A DNA stretch of 64,000 nucleotides from Candidatus Promineofilum glycogenicum (lineage in GTDB: Bacteria; Chloroflexota; Anaerolineae; Promineifilales; Promineifilaceae), in assembly GCA_016707605.1 (NCBI GenBank), contig JADJHJ010000003.1:310001-374000 (forward strand), given 5' to 3'. The translations under genes were made by a program, and so were the position numbers. Shown here piece after piece: positions 36,566 to 45,182 of the stretch. Each line of letters starts with the position of its first letter. Within the stretch, counting starts at the first letter, position 1. The notes under the pieces are model-generated. The model ran no database searches, had not been told where the DNA came from, and saw only the letters and a program-made list of their open reading frames with translations.

Positions 36566-37488
36566 GGTTGTGACACTTGTTTCTGTCGGCGCTGCAATTC
36601 GTAGAGCACGATGGCCGCCGCGGCGTTGACCGAGTAGGAGTCAACGCCGGGGGCCATGGGGATGGTCACACACACGTCCACGGCCGCGGCCACCTCCGGC
36701 GGCAACCCCTGCGCCTCGTTGCCCATCAGCACGGCCAACGGCCCGGCCGGCCGCAGCAGGTCGGGCAGGGCGACGCCGCCGGCGGCCGACGTAGCCACGG
36801 CGACCACGCCCCAGCGGCACAGATCGACCAGCAGCGCCGCGGCGGTGTCGTAGGCGACGATGGGCAGGCGGAAGATGCTGCCGCGGCTGGTGCGCGTGGC
36901 CCGCGGGTGGAAGGGATCACTGGCCCCGGCCACCAGCAGGGCCGTTGCCCCGGCGGCGTGGGCCGTCCGCGTCAGCGCGCCGACGTTGCCGGGGTCGGTG
37001 ATGTCGATCGCCGCCAGGAAGAGCGCAGGGGAGCGGGGGAGCAGGGGAGCAGGGGGGCCGCTGACCCCCTCGCCCCTTGGGAGAGGGTTGGGGAGAGGGC
37101 CGCTGACCCCCTCGCCCTCCGGGAGAGGGTTGGGGAGAGGGCTTTGAAGACCAAGTAGCGCGTCCAACGTCGCCGGCGGCGGCAGGCGCAACAGCGCCAG
37201 AACGCGCCCCAGGTCGCGCCCCTCGGTCAATTCGGCCACCACGCCATCGGGCGCGACGACGGCGGGACAGCCCACCGCCCGCAGCGCATCGAACAGGGCC
37301 GCATGGCGGGAGTCGGGTGTGGCCGCCAACTGCGCGGCGACCAGCACTGACTCCGGCCGCGCTCCCGCCCGCAGCGCCCGCTCCACCAGCCGCGTGCCCT
37401 CGATGGCGTACAGCCCCGTCAGCCGCCGCCCGCGCCCGCTGCCGACGCGCCGGATCATCTCCGCCACTGATTCCCAGCGTTGGTTCAT
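36562..37488 (-). CDS. SPOUT-family (TrmH/SpoU) RNA methyltransferase with repeat insert
   Basis: A 308-residue 2'-O-methyltransferase acting on rRNA or tRNA. The N-terminal substrate-binding domain (LYAIEGTRLVERALRAG) is followed by the knotted SpoU domain: IDITDPGNVGALTRTAHAAG, LMGNEAQGLPPEV and the C-terminal IPMAPGVDSYSVNAAAA. Between the domains lies an in-frame insert of about 40 residues made of PLPNPLPEGEG-type repeats, translated from the G/C-rich element at 37026-37142. Because it falls in the interdomain linker, the enzyme may remain active. Confidence 0.9.
   Translation of the reverse strand: MNQRWESVAEMIRRVGSGRGRRLTGLYAIEGTRLVERALRAGARPESVLVAAQLAATPDSRHAALFDALRAVGCPAVVAPDGVVAELTEGRDLGRVLALLRLPPPATLDALLGLQSPLPNPLPEGEGVSGPLPNPLPRGEGVSGPPAPLLPRSPALFLAAIDITDPGNVGALTRTAHAAGATALLVAGASDPFHPRATRTSRGSIFRLPIVAYDTAAALLVDLCRWGVVAVATSAAGGVALPDLLRPAGPLAVLMGNEAQGLPPEVAAAVDVCVTIPMAPGVDSYSVNAAAAIVLYELQRRQKQVSQP
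37026..37142. repeat. G/C-rich tandem element inside the SPOUT gene
   Basis: Tandem GGGGAGC units and two copies of a GAGAGGGTTGGGGAGAGGG / CCGCTGACCCCCTCGCCC unit. It is translated in frame as PLPNPLP repeats. Confidence 0.85.
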
Positions 37489-37513
37489 AGGTGAGGTTAT
37501 TCTACCGTAATTC

Positions 37514-37707
37514 GGTACTCAGTGGGCCAGTGTCCAGTATTCAGTAGGCCAGTATTCAGTAGGTCAGTATTCAGTAGGTCAGTATTGAGAAACTTGTACA
37601 ATACTGAGGACTGACCTACTGACCCAACTGACCTACTGACCTACTGAATACTGGATACTGGACACTGGACACTGAATACTGGACACTGGCCCACTGAATA
37701 CTGACCA
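37514..37707. repeat. Large palindromic element, GTCAGTAG/CCAGTATTC family
   Basis: About 190 bases. The left arm is CCAGTATTCAGTAGGTCAGT repeats and the right arm CTGACCTACTGAATACTGGA repeats, with a short centre near 37588-37604. It lies between the divergent SPOUT gene and hslO and fills almost the whole promoter region. Confidence 0.88.
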
Positions 37708-37718
37708 AGAGGAGACCC

Positions 37719-38594
37719 GTGAAAGACTACATGTACCTTGCCCTGGCCACCGACGACGGTGTGCGGGGCTATGCGGCAGCGACGACCCATCTTGTCGAAG
37801 AGGCGCGCCAGCGCCACGGCGCATCGCCAACGGCCGCCGTCGCCCTCGGCCGGGCGCTGACGGCAGCGGCGCTGATGAGTGGCCTGCTCAAAGTCGGCCA
37901 GCGCGTGGCCATCAAGTGGGAAGGAACCGGCCCGCTACGCAAGATCGTCGTCGAGGCCGACGCCAAGGGGCGCGTGCGCGGCTACGTGGCCGAGCCGGAA
38001 GTGGAGTTGCCCCTGGTTGACGGCGACTTCGACGTGCCGGGGGCCATCGGCCGCGCCGGACTGCTGACCGTCGTGCGCGACCTGCTGCTGGTCGAACTGG
38101 CCGAGGGGACGGTTCACCTGGCCACCAGCGACATCAGCGGCGACCTGACTTACTTCCTGGAGCAGTCGGATCAGGTGCCGTCGGCGCTCGAAGTCGGCGT
38201 GTCGCTGAACCCCGACGGCTCGGTGGCCGCCGCGGGAGGCATCCTCATCCAGCCCCTGCCGCCCTATGACCCGGCGGTGGTCGCGCAACTGAAGGAACGC
38301 TTGCAGGAGATGCCGCCGGTGACGGCTATGTTGGCCGAGGGGCAGAAGCCGGAAGCGATTCTGGACGAGGTCTTCGCCGGCATCAACCACAAGTTGCTGT
38401 CGAAGTACCCGTTGCGCTTCGAGTGCGATTGCAGCCGCGAGCGGACGGAGTCGGCCTTGGTGTCGCTGGGGCGCGAGGAGTTGCAGGCGCTGCTGGACAG
38501 CGAGGGGGAAGCGGTCGTCACTTGCCAATTCTGCCGCACGGAGTACGTCTTCAGCGGCGAGGATTTGGCCGCCCTCATCGCCACGCTGGAGTAA
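37719..38594 (+). CDS. hslO: Redox-regulated chaperonin Hsp33
   Basis: A 291-residue Hsp33, a holdase chaperone switched on by oxidation of its zinc-bound cysteines. N-terminal motifs include RQRHGASPTAAVALGRALTA and TGPLRKIVVEADAKG; GLLTVVRDL matches the core. The C-terminal zinc centre is CDCSRERTESAL and CQFC, the CxC and CxxC pairs. The start is GTG with AGGAG four to five bases upstream, directly after the large palindrome. Length is the family norm. It is followed by a terminator hairpin. Confidence 0.96.
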   Translation: MKDYMYLALATDDGVRGYAAATTHLVEEARQRHGASPTAAVALGRALTAAALMSGLLKVGQRVAIKWEGTGPLRKIVVEADAKGRVRGYVAEPEVELPLVDGDFDVPGAIGRAGLLTVVRDLLLVELAEGTVHLATSDISGDLTYFLEQSDQVPSALEVGVSLNPDGSVAAAGGILIQPLPPYDPAVVAQLKERLQEMPPVTAMLAEGQKPEAILDEVFAGINHKLLSKYPLRFECDCSRERTESALVSLGREELQALLDSEGEAVVTCQFCRTEYVFSGEDLAALIATLE

Positions 38595-38600
38595 CGAAAA

Positions 38601-38626
38601 CCGCGCGGCCCCTGAAGGCCGCGCGG
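38601..38626 (+). terminator. Terminator-like hairpin after hslO
   Basis: CCGCGCGGCC (38601-38610) pairs with GGCCGCGCGG (38617-38626) across a six-base loop. It lies between the hslO stop and the convergent tRNA-Pro. Confidence 0.7.
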
Positions 38627-38637
38627 CTATGTGACTG

Positions 38638-38711
<74 letters not shown>

Positions 38712-38750
38712 AACAGATTGGATTATAGACGATTCGGCGTTGATTGCAAG

Positions 38751-38796
38751 TGGTCAGTGGCCAGTGGTCGGTAACCACGGGCCACTGACCACTAAT
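38751..38796. repeat. Short palindromic element, GGTCAGTGGCC type
   Basis: TGGTCAGTGGCCAGTGGTC on the left and GGGCCACTGACCACTA on the right form a short inverted repeat just before the -10 box at 38810. Confidence 0.75.
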
Positions 38797-38809
38797 CACC
38801 GTCCCATGC

Positions 38810-38815
38810 TACAAT
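38810..38815 (+). promoter_or_regulatory. -10 box TACAAT, LPG-synthase-like gene
   Basis: GCTACAAT lies 35 bases before the GTG at 38850. It is the same GCTA-AAT form seen before several genes here. No clear -35. Confidence 0.4.
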
Positions 38816-38849
38816 TGCGACATTTCCCCGATACCGGTGTATCAGGTGA

Positions 38850-39947
38850 GTGAGGTTCACGCGGTTGAAATCGAAATACCTGCGCTTGTTCGTCGGCGTG
38901 CTCATCAGCGCCGTCTTTATTTGGCTGGCCCTGCGCGGGCTGCACCTGCCCGACGTGTGGCTTAGCCTGCGCTCGGCCGACTACGTCTGGCTCATCCCCA
39001 GCATCGCCGTCTACTTCCTGGCCGTCTGGGCGCGCACCTGGCGCTGGGACTACCTGCTGCGCCCCATCAAGCAGATTTCGCTGCGCCGCCTCTTCCCCGT
39101 GGTCGTCATCGGCTACATGGGCAACAACGTCTACCCGTTCCGGGCGGGCGAGGTGCTGCGCGCCGTCGTCCTGCGCCAGCGGGAAGGGGTGTCGGTCAGC
39201 AGCAGCCTGGCGACGATCATCGTCGAGCGCGTCTTTGACGGGCTGGTGATGCTGCTGTTCGTCTTCGTCGCCCTGCCCTTCGCCCCCTTGCCCAGCGACA
39301 GCATCCGCTTCGTCGTCATTCTGGGCAGCGTGTTGTTTTTCGGCGCGCTGCTGGTCTTCTTCGCCGTGGCCGCCGTGCCGGCGCGCTTCCTGCGCCTGGC
39401 GGAGTGGTTCATCGGCCGCTTCGTGCCCCACCGGCTGCGCGCGCCGCTGCTGGGCTTCGCCGAGCGCTTTGTGGAAGGGCTGCTCTGTCTGCGCGATCCG
39501 CGCAATCTGGTCATGATCTTCCTGACTTCGGTCGTCATCTGGCTGCTGGAGACGGTCAAGTACTGGTTTGTCATGCACGCCTTCGACTTCAGCGTGTCGT
39601 TCTTCGCCCTGATGCTCATGAACGGCGTCGTCAATCTGGCCACCACGCTGCCCTCGGCCCCCGGCTACATCGGCACGTTCGACGGGCCGGGCATCGCCGT
39701 GCTGACGCTCTACGGCGTCGACCCGGCCGTGGCCACGGCCTACACCCTGACCCTCCACGCCGCCCTGTGGCTGCCCATCACCCTGCTGGGCATCTACTAC
39801 ATGATCCGTATCCAGTTGGGTTGGGCGGATATTGGGCGGGCTGTCGCTGGAGCCGGGGAGCCGGGAGGCGGGGGAGCCGGGGAGATCGGCTCCCCCCTGC
39901 TTCCCGGCTCCCCTGCTCCCCTGCTCTCGGAAGGAGATGATCGATGA
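38850..39947 (+). CDS. LPG synthase-type transmembrane (UPF0104) protein, repeat-derived tail
   Basis: A 365-residue protein with about eight transmembrane helices, matching the lysylphosphatidylglycerol-synthase TM/UPF0104 family, implicated in lipid or glycan-lipid translocation. Seen are YMGNNVYPFRAGEVLRA (a conserved cytoplasmic motif), SLATIIVERVFDGLVML and LPSAPGYIGTFDGPG. The canonical protein ends near YYMIRIQLGWADI. The last 30 or so residues (Gly/Pro/Ser-rich, GAGEPGGGGAGEIGS...) come from the GGGGAGCCGG palindrome. The stop overlaps the next ATG, so the repeat bridges two coupled genes. The start is GTG; a TTG five codons later is an alternative. Confidence 0.85.
   Translation: MRFTRLKSKYLRLFVGVLISAVFIWLALRGLHLPDVWLSLRSADYVWLIPSIAVYFLAVWARTWRWDYLLRPIKQISLRRLFPVVVIGYMGNNVYPFRAGEVLRAVVLRQREGVSVSSSLATIIVERVFDGLVMLLFVFVALPFAPLPSDSIRFVVILGSVLFFGALLVFFAVAAVPARFLRLAEWFIGRFVPHRLRAPLLGFAERFVEGLLCLRDPRNLVMIFLTSVVIWLLETVKYWFVMHAFDFSVSFFALMLMNGVVNLATTLPSAPGYIGTFDGPGIAVLTLYGVDPAVATAYTLTLHAALWLPITLLGIYYMIRIQLGWADIGRAVAGAGEPGGGGAGEIGSPLLPGSPAPLLSEGDDR
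39850..39929. repeat. Palindromic element, GGGGAGCCGG family
   Basis: The left arm is GGAGCCGGGGAGCCGGGAGG and onwards; the right arm is CGGCTCCCCCCTGCTTCCCG and onwards. It lies within the 3' end of the LPG-synthase-like frame. Confidence 0.85.
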
Positions 39948-41292
39948 ACATTGCGATCATCGGCGCCGGCATCGCCGGCCTGTCGGCCGCCTACGACCTG
40001 TTGCGCGCCGGCCACAGCGTCACCCTGCTGGAGGGCGACAGCCAGACCGGCGGCCTGGCCACCGGCTTCCGCGACGAACGTTGGGAGTGGCCGCTGGAGA
40101 AGTTCTACCACCACCTGTTTACCTCCGACCGGGCCATCATCGGCCTGGTCGAAGAGATCGGCTTCCGCGACAAGCTCTTCTTCCCCCGGCCGACGACCTC
40201 GGTCATCTACGACGACCGTATTGTGCCCTTCGACTCGCCCCTGCGCTGGATCACCTTCCCCGGCTTCAACCCGCTGGACGTGGCCCGCTTCGGCCTGGTC
40301 AGCGCCTACCTGCGTTTCACCAAGCCGTGGCGGCAGTTGGAGCAGCACACGGCCGACGCCTGGCTGCGCCGTGCCTATGGCGACAAGATTTACGAGATGG
40401 TCTGGCGGCCGCTGCTCATCGGCAAGTTCGGGCCGTACTATGAGGAAGTCAACATGGCCTGGATGTGGGCGCGGCTCCACGTGCGCAGCCCCGGCTGGGC
40501 TACTTCGAGGGCGGCTTCCAGGCGTTCGTTGATCGATTGACGGCCGTCGTGCGCGAGTTAGGCGGCGACATCCGCCTCAACTGCCCGGCGCAGAGCATCC
40601 GCCCCGACGGCGGCGGCCTGGCCGTGACCGCCGGGGACACGACGGAACGCTACGACGCCGCGCTGGTCACGACTTCGCCGGCGCTGCTGGCCCGGCTGGC
40701 CCCCGATCTGGCCGGCGACTACCTGCGGCAAATCCTGGAACTGAAGAGCATGGGCGCGGTGGTCATGACGCTGGCCCTGAAGCAGTCGCTGCTGGGCGAT
40801 GGCGGCACTTACTGGCTCAACATCCCGGCCACCTCGGCCGACAAGGCCGGCGGCGTGCCCTTTCTGGCCCTGGTGGAGCACACCAACTACATCGACCGCA
40901 GCCACTACGGCGGCGACCACATCATCTACTGTGGCGACTACGTGACGCCCGACCACCCCTACATGACGATGAGCCAGGCGGAGCTGGAGCGGCTGTTCGT
41001 CGGCGTGCTCCACCGCTTCAACCCCGACTTCCGGCCGGAGTGGGTGCGCCGTAGCTGGCTCTTCCGCGCCCGCTACGCCCAGCCCGTGCCCGGCCTCAAC
41101 CACTCGCGGGCCATTCCCGACCTGCGCACGCCCCTGCCCGGCCTCTACTTCGCCAGCATGAGCCAGGTCTACCCCTGGGATCGGGGCACGAACTACGCCG
41201 TCGAGATCGGCCGGCGGGCCGCGGGGCTGCTGCTGGCCGATGCCGCGTCGGCCGGACAGAGGCCAGGCGGCGAGCGATCGTCGGCTGCCTGA
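39944..41292 (+). CDS. FAD-dependent oxidoreductase (protoporphyrinogen-oxidase/amine-oxidase-like), single-base frame break
   Basis: The 5' frame (39944-40540) has the FAD-binding fold IIGAGIAGLSAAYDLLRAGH and GGLATGFRDERWEWPLEKFY. The 3' frame (40465-41292) continues with LGYFEGGFQAFVDRLTAVV and ends with a C-terminal FAD motif (MSQVYPWDRGTNYAVEIGRR). They join at the C4 run 40489-40492: one more C restores WARLHVRSPRLGYFEGG. The family includes protoporphyrinogen oxidases and amine oxidases, and relatives often lie in exopolysaccharide or glycan clusters. It overlaps the upstream membrane protein by four bases and precedes UDP-glucose dehydrogenase. Substrate unknown. Confidence 0.85.
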
Positions 41293-41293
41293 C

Positions 41294-41322
41294 TTGGATG
41301 GCGGCCGGACAGGCGCTAGAAT
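41294..41322 (+). promoter_or_regulatory. Promoter upstream of UDP-glucose dehydrogenase
   Basis: TTGGAT at 41294-41299 and TAGAAT at 41317-41322 with 17-base spacing. It lies just after the FAD oxidoreductase stop. Confidence 0.5.
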
Positions 41323-41340
41323 ACCACTAAGTGCGGTGCG

Positions 41341-41373
41341 CCGGTTGCAGCCGGCCGCGCCGGCTGCAACCGG
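41341..41373. repeat. Perfect 15-bp hairpin in the ugd leader
   Basis: Arms 41341-41355 (CCGGTTGCAGCCGGC) and 41359-41373 pair perfectly with a 3-base loop. It lies between the promoter and AAGGAG at 41379, so it would be transcribed; an attenuation or stability role is possible. Confidence 0.7.
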
Positions 41374-41392
41374 CTGTAAGGAGCCTAGAAAA

Positions 41393-42843
41393 ATGAAAAT
41401 CGTTGTAATTGGCACCGGGTTTGTGGGTCTACCGCACGCGGCCGTCCTTTCGGAGTACGGCCACGAAGTCTACGCCTACGACATCGACGCAGCGCGCATC
41501 GCCGCCTATCAGACCGGCGAGGCCGAGGCCATCGAACGCTACGTGAACGAACCCGGCCTGGCCGACATCGTGGCCGAAAACCTCAATCGCTATCTGTTCT
41601 TCACCACCGACATCTCCAACGTGGTCGAAGGGACCGACGCCTTCTTCTTCTGCATCAACACCCCGCCCAAGCGCGACGGCTCGACGGACATGACCTACTA
41701 CCTCGACGCCGCCCACCACCTGGCCGGGCTGCTGGCCCAGCGCCAGACCAGCAGCGCGTCGTGCTGGTCAACAAGAGCACCGTGCCCATCGGCACGGCCC
41801 GCCTGCTGGAGTCGGTCATGGGCGACCACGGCGTGGAGAACGTCGGCGTGGCCTCTAACCCGGAGTTTCTGGCCCAGGGCAACGCCGTCGAAGGGTCGCG
41901 CCGGCCGGATCGCGTCGTCGTTGGGGCCGACACGGCCGAGGACTTCCACATCCTGCGCCGCCTCTACTCGCAGTTCGTCAACCACGTGCGCATCCGCTAC
42001 CTGGAGACGACGCCGGAGACGGCCGAGGCCATCAAGTACATGAGCAACACGCTGCTGCTGACCTACATCTCCTTCTGGAACGGGGTCGGCGCGCGGCTGG
42101 CCGAGGCGCTGCCCAACATCCGCATGGAAGACCTGAAGATCGGCGTGACAGCCGACGCGCGCATCAGCACGTGGGGTTCCTACGTCAGCAACGGCGCGGG
42201 CGGCAGTTGCTTTGGCAAGGACATCCAGTCGCTCATCTACCAGCTGAACCACGCCGGCCGCTCGACCGACCTGCTGCAGGCGGTCTACAGCATCAACGAG
42301 TATCAGAAGACCTACCTGATCGACCGCGCCGTCCACGAAGCGCACTTCAACTTCAACCACAAGACGGTGGCCCTGCTGGGGCTGTCGTTCAAGAAGCGCA
42401 CCAACGACATGCGCGACTCGGCCGCGCTGCGCGTCGTCGAGTCGCTGCTCTCCCGCGGCGTGGGCACCATTCGCGCCTACGACCCGCTGGCGGCCGACGA
42501 GGCGCGCCGCAACTGGTTCAACCCGGACAAGAACCACCTCTTTGAGCGCATCAGCTATCACTCGACGGCCCAGGAGGCGATGAGCGGCAGCGACGCGCTG
42601 TACATCTCGACCGACTGGGAGGAGTTCCGCGGCCTGGCCCACACCATCCAGACGACGGTGAAGCCGCCCTATCTGGTCATGGACGGCCGGCGGATGATCC
42701 CCGACTACGACACCCTGGTGGCGGCCGGCTATGACTATCTGCCCGTCGGCGGGCCGCTGCTGCGCGCCCACGCCGCCGACGCGGCCCACGGCGAGAACGG
42801 TCACCAGCCGGCGCGCCGCCCCGCGCCCGCCCACGCCCTATAG
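41393..42843 (+). CDS. UDP-glucose/GDP-mannose dehydrogenase family protein, single-base frame break
   Basis: NAD-dependent oxidation of a UDP-sugar to the uronic acid. The 5' frame from 41393 has the Rossmann motif VIGTGFVGLPHA and CINTPPKRDGSTD. The 3' frame (41761-42843) has VLVNKSTVPIGTA, ASNPEFLAQGNAVEG, the catalytic Cys in GGSCFGKDIQSL and GLSFKKRTNDMRDSAA. One base lost near 41756 (GCAGCGCGTC) separates them; adding a G gives SSGVVLVNK. AAGGAG lies eight bases before the ATG. Together with the upstream membrane protein and FAD enzyme it suggests surface-glycan synthesis. Confidence 0.9.
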
Positions 42844-42877
42844 GCGTCGGTGACGCGCGGGCGGTACCAATTGACTC

Positions 42878-42905
42878 TTTACAAGCCGGACGTACCTGCT
42901 ATACT
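42878..42905 (+). promoter_or_regulatory. Promoter of greA
   Basis: TTTACA at 42878-42883 and TATACT at 42900-42905 are separated by 16 bases. Confidence 0.6.
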
Positions 42906-42930
42906 ATGGCGCTTATCTAACTGAGAGGTT

Positions 42931-42950
42931 GACCGCTGGCAGCAGCGGTC
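42931..42950 (+). terminator. Hairpin in the greA leader
   Basis: GACCGCTG pairs with CAGCGGTC across loop GCAG, followed by TTTGCCTTGT. It sits between promoter and start codon, so it could act as a leader terminator or attenuator. Confidence 0.45.
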
Positions 42951-42976
42951 TTTGCCTTGTATTAGGAACAAGACGT

Positions 42977-43462
42977 ATGTTGTCAAGGAAACCTACACTG
43001 CTGACCGCCGAAGGATTGGAGCGGTTGACGAAGGAACTGGAACATCTGCGGACGAAAGGGCGGGAGGAAGTGGCCGACCGGCTGCACCGCGCTTTTGAAG
43101 ACGGCCAGGATGACGATTTCGTTGACAATGCTGAACTGGAAGCGGCCCGCAATGAGCAAGCCTTTCTGGAAGGGCGCATCCAGGAACTCGAAGACATCCT
43201 CAATAACTACCAGTTGATTGACGAGGACATGGCTCCCCACGATCGGGTCAAGCTCGGCGACTGGATCACCGTCACCGAAGTGGGCACGGCCGAGGAAGAG
43301 CGCTACCAGTTGGTCGGTGCGCTGGAGGCCAACCCGGTCGAGGGGCGCATCTCCAACGAAAGCCCGCTGGGCAAGGTCCTTCTGGGCGTCAAGGTGGGCG
43401 AAACCGTGCGCGTCAATGCGCCGCGCGGCGTCACCGAGTTCCAGGTGTTGCGGGTCGAATAA
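42977..43462 (+). CDS. greA: Transcription elongation factor GreA
   Basis: A 161-residue GreA that stimulates transcript cleavage by stalled RNA polymerase. The ATG at 42977, with AGGAA about nine bases upstream, is preferred to an earlier in-frame codon. The N-terminal coiled coil starts PTLLTAEGLERLTKELEHLR and holds the tip acidic residues (FEDGQDDDFVDNAELEAA). The C-terminal FKBP-like domain shows DRVKLGDWITV, ISNESPLGKVLLGV and VNAPRGVTEFQVL. It is followed by lysS in the same direction, with a palindromic element between. Confidence 0.94.
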   Translation: MLSRKPTLLTAEGLERLTKELEHLRTKGREEVADRLHRAFEDGQDDDFVDNAELEAARNEQAFLEGRIQELEDILNNYQLIDEDMAPHDRVKLGDWITVTEVGTAEEERYQLVGALEANPVEGRISNESPLGKVLLGVKVGETVRVNAPRGVTEFQVLRVE

Positions 43463-43479
43463 GCCCAAACGCGAAGAAC

Positions 43480-43552
43480 TGAACGCAAAGGCGCAAAGAC
43501 GCAAAGGCGCAAAGAGAATAAATTTCTTTGCGTCTTTGCGTCTTTGCGTTGA
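43480..43552. repeat. Palindromic element, GCAAAGACGCAAAG family
   Basis: AACGCAAAGGCGCAAAGACG-type left arm and TTTGCGTCTTTGCGTCTTTG right arm with an AT-rich centre, between greA and lysS. Confidence 0.88.
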
Positions 43553-43572
43553 TTCCCTCTGAGGAGTATGAC

Positions 43573-45084
43573 ATGAGTTGGCAACCCAGCCCCCTGGAAG
43601 AGCAGCGATTGGAGAAGTTGGGCCGTTTGCGCGAGGCGGGCATTGACCCCTACCCCCTGCGCGCCGAGCGCAGCCACACCACGGCCGCCGCCGTGGCCGC
43701 CTTCGAGGCCGCCCCGGAGGGGGAAGCCGTCGTGGCCACCGTCTGCGGCCGGCTGATGAGCATCCGCGACATGGGCAAGTCGGTCTTCGCCGACGTGGCC
43801 GACGAGTCGGGGCGGCTGCAACTCTTCCTGCGGCGCGACGACGTGGGCGAGGAGGGCCACGCCCACTTCAAGAAGCTGCTCGATTTGGGCGACTTCGTGC
43901 AGGCCACGGGCGAGATGTTCCGCACGCGCGCCGGCGAGATCAGCCTCCACGTCCGCGCCTGGCAACTGCTCAGCAAAGCCATCAGCCCGCTGCCGGTGGC
44001 CAAGGAGCAGGAGGTGGATGGGCAGCTCGTGCGCTATAGCGCCTTCGCCGACCTGGAGGAGCGCTACCGCCAGCGCTACGCCGACCTGGCCGTCAACCCC
44101 GAAGTGCGCGACATCTTCCGCGCCCGGGCGCGACTGGTCAGCGCCCTGCGCCGCTTCATGGACGACAACGGCTTCCTGGAGGTCGAGACGCCCATCCTGC
44201 AACCGCTCTATGGCGGCGCGGCGGCGCGGCCGTTCACAACCTACCACAACCAGCTCAAGCAAGAGCTATTCCTGCGCATCTCCTTCGAGCTGTACCTGAA
44301 GCGGCTGCTGGTTGGCGGCTATGAGCGGGTGTACGAGATCGGCCGCGACTTCCGCAACGAGGGCGTCAGCTTCAAGCACAACCCGGAGTTCACCCAGTTG
44401 GAGTTCTACGCCGCCTACTGGGACTACCGCGACGTGATGGCGTTCACCGAGCGCATGATCGCCACCGCCGCCCGCGAGACGCTGGGCACGACGACCATCA
44501 CCTTCCGCGACCAGACCATCGACCTGGCCGCGCCCTGGCAGCGGCTGACGATGCGCGACGCCATCAGGCAGTTCGCCGAGATCGACTACATGGACTACCC
44601 CGACGCGCCGGCGCTGGCCGCGGCCATCAAGGGCATCGGCGGCGAGGCCCCACCCGGCGCGCCGTGGGGCAAGCTGATCGACGGCCTGCTGGGCGACTTC
44701 GTTGAGCCACGCCTCATCCAGCCGACGTTCATCCTCGACTACCCGCGCGACATCTCCCCCCTGGCCAAGGGCGTGCCCGGCGACCCGCTACACGTAGAGC
44801 GCTTCGAGTTCTTCATCGGTGGCATGGAGATGGGCAACGCCTTCACCGAACTCAACGACCCGCTGGAGCAGCGCCGGCGTTTCGAGGAGCTACAGGCGAC
44901 CTTTACCAAGGACGACGAGGAGCGCAACCCGATTGACGAGGATTACCTGCGGGCGATGCGCTACGGGATGCCGCCCAACGGTGGCTTCGGCATGGGCGTC
45001 GACCGGCTGGCGCTGCTGCTCACCGACGGCCGCACCCTGCGCGACGTATTGCTCTACCCCCACCTGCGCGACAAAGAGATGTAG
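43573..45084 (+). CDS. lysS: Lysyl-tRNA synthetase, class II
   Basis: A 503-residue class II LysRS that charges tRNA-Lys. The N-terminal OB-fold anticodon-binding domain contains AVVATVCGRLMSIRDMGKSV. The catalytic domain has motif 1 near FMDDNGFLEVETPILQ, motif 2 FRNEGVSFKHNPEFTQLEFY and motif 3 GFGMGVDRLALLLT. No HIGH/KMSKS motifs are present, excluding class I. The start ATG has GAGGAG about six bases upstream. Length is normal for bacteria. Confidence 0.96.
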   Translation: MSWQPSPLEEQRLEKLGRLREAGIDPYPLRAERSHTTAAAVAAFEAAPEGEAVVATVCGRLMSIRDMGKSVFADVADESGRLQLFLRRDDVGEEGHAHFKKLLDLGDFVQATGEMFRTRAGEISLHVRAWQLLSKAISPLPVAKEQEVDGQLVRYSAFADLEERYRQRYADLAVNPEVRDIFRARARLVSALRRFMDDNGFLEVETPILQPLYGGAAARPFTTYHNQLKQELFLRISFELYLKRLLVGGYERVYEIGRDFRNEGVSFKHNPEFTQLEFYAAYWDYRDVMAFTERMIATAARETLGTTTITFRDQTIDLAAPWQRLTMRDAIRQFAEIDYMDYPDAPALAAAIKGIGGEAPPGAPWGKLIDGLLGDFVEPRLIQPTFILDYPRDISPLAKGVPGDPLHVERFEFFIGGMEMGNAFTELNDPLEQRRRFEELQATFTKDDEERNPIDEDYLRAMRYGMPPNGGFGMGVDRLALLLTDGRTLRDVLLYPHLRDKEM

Positions 45085-45182
45085 GGCGGGTTGGCAACCC
45101 GCCGCCTTGTAGCGCGGGTTGCTAACCCGCCTCTTCAGCTTCCACAGGCAGAAGAGGCGGGTTGCCAACCCGCGCTACATGT
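45083..45182. repeat. Palindromic element, GGGTTGGCAACCC family
   Basis: A first hairpin GGCGGGTTGGCAACCCGCC at about 45085-45103 is followed by a larger inverted pair (TGTAGCGCGGGTTGCTAACC / GGGTTGCCAACCCGCGCTACA). It lies between convergent genes. Confidence 0.85.

Noticed and set aside
38601..38626. Member of the interspersed palindrome families
   Set aside because: Simple GC hairpin between hslO and a tRNA gene with no internal direct repeats; better read as a terminator.
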